DNA from: an uncultured Bryobacterales bacterium
Lineage (GTDB): Bacteria; Acidobacteriota; Terriglobia; Bryobacterales; UBA6623
Reading direction: 5' to 3'
Assembly (NCBI GenBank): GCA_951813605.1
Contig: OX638379.1
Location: 5,034,062 to 5,098,061 of the forward strand
Length of the DNA stretch: 64,000 bases
Below the pieces are notes generated by a model that saw only the letters and a program-made list of their open reading frames with translations, was not told the origin of the DNA and did no database searches. Every line of letters begins with the position of its first letter. Position 1 is the stretch's first letter. This document shows, piece after piece, positions 60,298 to 64,000 of the stretch. A program made the translations under genes and the position numbers.

Positions 60298-61311
60298 TCA
60301 TTCGACCGGGGCGGCAATGCCCCCCTGGGATCGCGAGCGATTCATGGCGAGAGCCATGCTGAGTGCCTGCGCCGAGTCCTCGGGAGGGCAGAGCGCCGGC
60401 GCTTCTCCTGACGCACAGCCGTCCACGAACGCTTGGAGTTCCTCCACGAAACCGTCCCGTTCCGGCAATTCGACTGCCACCTCCTCGCCGGCCGCCGTGT
60501 AGAGCCGCAGGCCTGACTTGGCTGAACTGTAATCGAGGGTTCCCTCGTCGCACAGGAGGGTGAATTCCATCGAGAACGGGAAGCTCGCCGGATGATGCCA
60601 TCCGCCACAGACAATGACCGGCACCTCGTCCTCGTAGTCGAGGTGCGCCACGACGAAATCGATGCCCGCCTCCAAGTCTTCGGGCCCGACGGCGCGGATG
60701 CCTTGCGGCTTCCCGAACAGATGCTGGCAGAAGTCGAGATCGTGGATGAGAAGGTCGAGCACGCCTCCCCCGCTGCGCCCCGGATCTTTGAGCCAGCGCC
60801 CCCAAGCCGGCGCGGCACAGCGCCTTCGAAATGTGGCGGCTCTAACGGCGCCGAGCTCCCCCGACAGCACCTTGGCGCGCGCAACCGCGTATTCCGGGAA
60901 AAACCGCAGGACCTGGGCAACCATCAGCACCCGGCCCGCGTCGCGCGCAGCCTCGATCATAGCTGCGCAGTCCGCCGAGCTCAACGCCATTGGCTTCTCC
61001 ACGAGGACGTGCTTGCCGGCGGCGAGCGCTCGCAGGGCTAGAGGCTTGTGCAGGTCAGTGGGAGTGCAGATGTCAACAGCATCGACTAGCGGGTCGTCGA
61101 TGAGCGCCTCGGCCGTCTTGTGGCGCGAGGCGGAACCGAAGTCGACGAAGCCGCCCCCGCGACCCAGGTTGCCGCCCACTTCGCTCAGGTCGCCAGCCAG
61201 CTTCTTCGCGCTGGAACTCGATACCGCCGCTAGCTCGAATCCTCGCACTTTCTGGTAGGCCTCGAAGTGCGTGCTCCCCATGAAGCCGAGTCCGACAATT
61301 CCAATTCGCAT
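60298..61311 (-). CDS. Gfo/Idh/MocA family oxidoreductase
   Basis: NAD(P)-dependent sugar or inositol-type oxidoreductase of 337 residues. The Rossmann loop IGIVGLGFMGSTH starts at residue 3, CTPTDLHKPLALRAL follows, and HVLVEKPMAL gives the family EKP motif near residue 100. The GGGVLDLLIHDLDF histidine-aspartate block near residue 182 marks the substrate domain. It may act on a sugar released by the convergent fucosidase/GH105 pair, but this is contextual inference only. The ATG at 61311 is preferred to longer in-frame starts because it places the loop at the N-terminus. Confidence 0.93.
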   Translation of the reverse strand: MRIGIVGLGFMGSTHFEAYQKVRGFELAAVSSSSAKKLAGDLSEVGGNLGRGGGFVDFGSASRHKTAEALIDDPLVDAVDICTPTDLHKPLALRALAAGKHVLVEKPMALSSADCAAMIEAARDAGRVLMVAQVLRFFPEYAVARAKVLSGELGAVRAATFRRRCAAPAWGRWLKDPGRSGGGVLDLLIHDLDFCQHLFGKPQGIRAVGPEDLEAGIDFVVAHLDYEDEVPVIVCGGWHHPASFPFSMEFTLLCDEGTLDYSSAKSGLRLYTAAGEEVAVELPERDGFVEELQAFVDGCASGEAPALCPPEDSAQALSMALAMNRSRSQGGIAAPVE

Positions 61312-61385
61312 AGCGCCAGATCCTGGCCTTACTTTACTTGGTGAGGGGCTGCGGTCTTCGCGGCGCGCAGCCTGGAGGCGTTCCC

Positions 61386-62342
61386 CTATTGGCTTCGCTG
61401 CCAGACGAACGCGGGGAAAGAAGCGATGGAACGAAAGCCTATGCGCTCGTAAAGCTGCACCGCCCCGGCGTTGGATTCGGTCACCGTCAGGCTCGCTGCC
61501 TCGCATCCTGCCCGGGCGAGGGCGGCGAGCGACCGGCGCAGCAGCTCGGACCCTAGCCCCCGACCGCGTGCGAGAGGCGCGACGCACAGCTGGGTCACGT
61601 GCCCGACCTCTTCTCCCACAAGGCTGCCCAGGCACATCCCGCGCAAGGCGGACGCCCCCGGCTCGCGGGCAACGATCGCGGCGGGTGCGAAGAATCTGAC
61701 GCTAGCGGTATGGTGCGTCGTCTGGGCCAGCAAGCGCCTTGCTCCCGCAACGCTCCCGTATAGGTCGTTGATCCGGGAATCGACGTGTCCCCTGTACGCC
61801 AGTGCGATCAGCTCGGAAGCATCCTCCGCGAGCCTGTCAGACCACGGGCAAAGCTGCAGGCCGGAACGAGCCCTAGGCTCTGCCAGCAAGCGGTCGAGAC
61901 CGTCCTTGAGCATCAGCATCCTGGAAAAACTGCGCAAGGTGCCCCCCAGAGCGGGTCGCGTAAGGGGCAGCTTTTGCAGGCAGAGGAGCTGCCCTTCAAT
62001 CCGCTCCACCCCGCGTTGCAGGCACGCCGTGTTGAGCGTGCTCTCGAACAGCCGTCGCCGCAGTCGGCCGTCCTTGTCCGGGCCCCACACGAATAGATCT
62101 CCGACGACGGCCTTGCGGCCCTCCGGCATGAAGTAGCTGTAGCCTCTTGCCAAGCCGGAAACCAGCAGGGCGCGTCCGGCGAGCAATCGCTTGTCCAGCA
62201 TGCGGCGGACCGCTCCAATCACGGGTCTCAAGTCCCATGCGAAGTGCGTCCGCCAGTGTGCCGCTTGGGCTTCTAGAACAGGCGCCAGGTCGTCTCCCCT
62301 CAACTCGCGAAGGTCGGCGAGCCTAGACTTCGGAGGACGCAT
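61386..62342 (-). CDS. GNAT-family acetyltransferase
   Basis: Protein of 318 residues with two GNAT-like halves. The C-terminal half (about 165-318) is a canonical GCN5-type domain: HVTQLCVAPLARGRGLGSELL carries the acetyl-CoA R/Q-x-x-G-x-G/A loop, and SNAGAVQLYERIGF the C-terminal motif. The N-terminal half (10-150) has weaker GNAT strands (GRALLVSGLARGYSYF). The double arrangement resembles mycothiol synthase-like tandem GNATs, but the substrate is unknown. Alone between the oxidoreductase and thiolase genes, same strand. Confidence 0.8.
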   Translation of the reverse strand: MRPPKSRLADLRELRGDDLAPVLEAQAAHWRTHFAWDLRPVIGAVRRMLDKRLLAGRALLVSGLARGYSYFMPEGRKAVVGDLFVWGPDKDGRLRRRLFESTLNTACLQRGVERIEGQLLCLQKLPLTRPALGGTLRSFSRMLMLKDGLDRLLAEPRARSGLQLCPWSDRLAEDASELIALAYRGHVDSRINDLYGSVAGARRLLAQTTHHTASVRFFAPAAIVAREPGASALRGMCLGSLVGEEVGHVTQLCVAPLARGRGLGSELLRRSLAALARAGCEAASLTVTESNAGAVQLYERIGFRSIASFPAFVWQRSQ

Positions 62343-62435
62343 TGTCTGATTCCAGCACGCGACCCCGCGACCGGCGCGAACCGGCAGAGGGGCGCGAATC
62401 CCGCTCGCGGCCTGCGACAGGGTGCAGCAAGGCCG

Positions 62436-63617
62436 CTAGTTCACGCCTACAACGGACACGAAGCTGACGCACCGCCCCGGCGCGCCGCCGAGATTGTGTG
62501 TCAGGCCAAGCTTGGGCGACTTCACTTGGCGATCGCCAGCCTCGCCCCGGAACTGCAGCCACATTTCGTACATCATGCGCAGTCCGCTCGCTCCGATTGG
62601 ATGCCCGAAACTCTTCAGCCCTCCGTCGGGATTCACAGGCTGCTCTCCACCGATCTCGAACCGGCCGTCAAGCGTGTCCTGCCACGCGTTGCCGCGCCGC
62701 GAGAATCCTAGATCCTCCATCAGAACGAGTTCGGTGGGCGTGAAGCAGTCGTGTACTTCGGCCATCGAGATCTCGTCGCGAGCGTCTCGCACGCCCGCCT
62801 GCGCGTACGCGTCGGCAGCGCTCGCGACGACTTCGGGAAAGAACGTGTAGTCGTACGCCTGTCTCTTGGCGCCGTCCGCCGGGCCCGCAATGAGGGACAG
62901 CGCCTTGATCACCAGGGGAGAGTCGGAGTATTTGTGCGCATCCTCGGCTCGGCATAGGATCGCCGCTGCCGCTCCGTCGCTGACGCCCGAGCAATCGAAG
63001 ACACCGAGCATCCCGGCCACCTTCGGAGCGCTCTCGATCGCTTCGGCGGGCACCGCCCGCTGGTACTGGGCCTTGGGGTTCCGCGCGCCGTTGGCATGGT
63101 TCTTGCACGCGATACGCGTAAGGACGTGGCGCAGCGTGTCTTCGCCGAGTCCGTATTTCTTCGCGTATGCGGGCGCCAGGAGCGAGAACGTTGCCGGAGC
63201 CGTCATCGACGACTGCGTCCCGTCCGTCGGGACGCCGGCGCCCGACACTAGGCCCGAATAGCCCGAGTCCTTGAGCTTCTCCACACCGATCGCCATGACG
63301 AGATCGTAGGCACCGCAGGCAACCGCGTAGGCGGCGTTGCGGAGTGCCTCGCTACCCGTCGCGCAGAAGTTCTCCACGCGCGTGATGGGCTTGTAGCCGG
63401 TCTTCAGGGGCTCGGAGAGCAGCAGGCCCGAGCGGCCGCTTGTCAAGGTGCCAAGCCAGTACGCGTCAACTGCATCACGCTCGGTCCCGGCGGAGGCGCA
63501 GGCCTCCAGCGCGGCTTCCACGAGCAGGTCGCTCGCGCCGCGGTCCCAGTGCTCCCCGAAGCGCGTGCATCCCATGCCCACAATTGCGACTCGGTCGCGG
63601 ATTCCCCTGCTTGCCAT
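62436..63617 (-). CDS. Thiolase-family acyltransferase (SCP-x type)
   Basis: Thiolase-fold protein of 393 residues of the SCP-x/acetyl-CoA acetyltransferase-like group. The acyl-accepting Cys is in ENFCATGSEAL near residue 84; the later active-site segments are VHDCFTPTEL (near 290), FGHPIGASG near 340 and GGAPGRCVSF near 380. These match the non-classical thiolases found with DUF35 proteins in lipid, sterol side-chain or polyketide metabolism. The DUF35 zinc-ribbon gene lies 28 bases upstream on the same strand, giving the usual thiolase-DUF35 pair. The chain length it uses cannot be told. Confidence 0.92.
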   Translation of the reverse strand: MASRGIRDRVAIVGMGCTRFGEHWDRGASDLLVEAALEACASAGTERDAVDAYWLGTLTSGRSGLLLSEPLKTGYKPITRVENFCATGSEALRNAAYAVACGAYDLVMAIGVEKLKDSGYSGLVSGAGVPTDGTQSSMTAPATFSLLAPAYAKKYGLGEDTLRHVLTRIACKNHANGARNPKAQYQRAVPAEAIESAPKVAGMLGVFDCSGVSDGAAAAILCRAEDAHKYSDSPLVIKALSLIAGPADGAKRQAYDYTFFPEVVASAADAYAQAGVRDARDEISMAEVHDCFTPTELVLMEDLGFSRRGNAWQDTLDGRFEIGGEQPVNPDGGLKSFGHPIGASGLRMMYEMWLQFRGEAGDRQVKSPKLGLTHNLGGAPGRCVSFVSVVGVN

Positions 63618-63645
63618 GGATCCTTGCGGCCTCCCGTGTTCGATT

Positions 63646-64000
63646 CTAGCGCCGCGGTCGCGCTTTCCAGAAATAGTTGCGCACGCCCTTCGAAGTGTAA
63701 AGCCGACGGAACGTCATTTCCAGTTCCTGGCCAATCGCTACCTTGTCCGGATCGACATCCGCAAGTTCGCACGCGAATCGCCCTCCCTGATCAAAGTCCA
63801 CTACCGCCGCGACCACCGGTTGCTGCAGCGAGTACGCGAGATGGTCCACCGTGTACGTGGCGACGCGCGCCGTCGCGTCCGCGAAGGGCGACTGGTCCAT
63901 GTCGTCGACAGAGCCGCACTCGACGCAGACGCGCTGGGGCGGAAGGTTTGCCGCGCCGCAGGAGCGGCAGCGCGAGCCGACGAACGCGTACTTCCAGCGC
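63646..64000 (-). CDS. DUF35 zinc-ribbon/OB-fold protein (5' end outside window)
   Basis: About 117 residues are visible and the N-terminus lies beyond the right edge. A rubredoxin-like zinc ribbon (CRSCG, then CVECG) is followed by an OB-fold of DUF35 (ATYTVDHLAY, VVAAVVDFDQGGRFACEL, IGQELEMTFRRLY). In known cases these proteins bind a partner thiolase or acyltransferase and stabilise or gate its reaction; the adjacent thiolase gene fits this. The frame stays open to position 64000; the ATG at 63900 is internal because the zinc ribbon precedes it. Confidence 0.88.
   Translation of the reverse strand, partial: RWKYAFVGSRCRSCGAANLPPQRVCVECGSVDDMDQSPFADATARVATYTVDHLAYSLQQPVVAAVVDFDQGGRFACELADVDPDKVAIGQELEMTFRRLYTSKGVRNYFWKARPRR

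Overview
The window looks like chromosomal DNA of an uncultured Acidobacteriota (Bryobacterales/Solibacter-like; this is inference). Reasons: high G+C; an Oar-type TonB-dependent receptor with an N-terminal carboxypeptidase-regulatory domain; FG-GAP/UnbV (CRTAC1) proteins; a Planctomycete-type cytochrome DUF1549/DUF1553 protein; DUF1080; TPR proteins fused to multihaem cytochromes; and futalosine-route menaquinone genes. I see no phage, insertion sequence, CRISPR array, rRNA or convincing tRNA.

Region 1 (1-27 kb) is dominated by exported proteins. It holds an SDR/DUF309 pair, a secreted PIG-L deacetylase-like protein, and a giant FG-GAP/UnbV-thioredoxin-TPR protein split by an in-frame TGA. 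An almost 1-kb non-coding stretch precedes a full TonB-dependent receptor. Next come two tandem paralogous TPR proteins, a heptahaem cytochrome-TPR fusion, a convergent UnbV protein and a sulfatase-fold lipoprotein with Thr at the usual formylglycine position. The region ends with a DUF1553 protein, a receptor C-terminal remnant, a DUF1080 protein and a secreted beta-helix protein.

Region 2 (27-47.6 kb) is mostly housekeeping and central metabolism: glyA, a membrane-fused spermidine-synthase-like protein, a GT21-like glycosyltransferase, an acyl-CoA carboxylase subunit, sucC-sucD-ndk, trpD, a methyltransferase/TPR pair, a bactofilin, an M20 peptidase, an amidohydrolase, infA, a SixA-like phosphatase, a second methyltransferase, a HAD phosphatase, ilvD and thrC.

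Region 3 (47.6-64 kb) mixes catabolic and core genes. A canonical sulfatase is translationally coupled to an octahaem TPR-cytochrome. Then follow an enoyl-CoA hydratase, a secreted propeller-like protein, mqnA-mqnC (menaquinone by the futalosine route), a small secreted protein, a DUF1015 protein, an alpha-L-fucosidase coupled to a GH105-like protein, a Gfo/Idh/MocA oxidoreductase, a GNAT protein, and a thiolase behind a DUF35 zinc-ribbon protein cut by the window end.

Taken together, the cell appears to import large substrates through TonB receptors and to degrade sulfated or fucosylated and uronic-acid polysaccharides outside the cytoplasm. It also appears to deploy several periplasmic multihaem/TPR and UnbV proteins of unknown function, fed by menaquinone-based respiration. 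The strongest leads for undescribed biology are the UnbV/TPR/multihaem set, with two fusions in opposite domain order, and the sulfatase-fold protein with a Thr nucleophile position.
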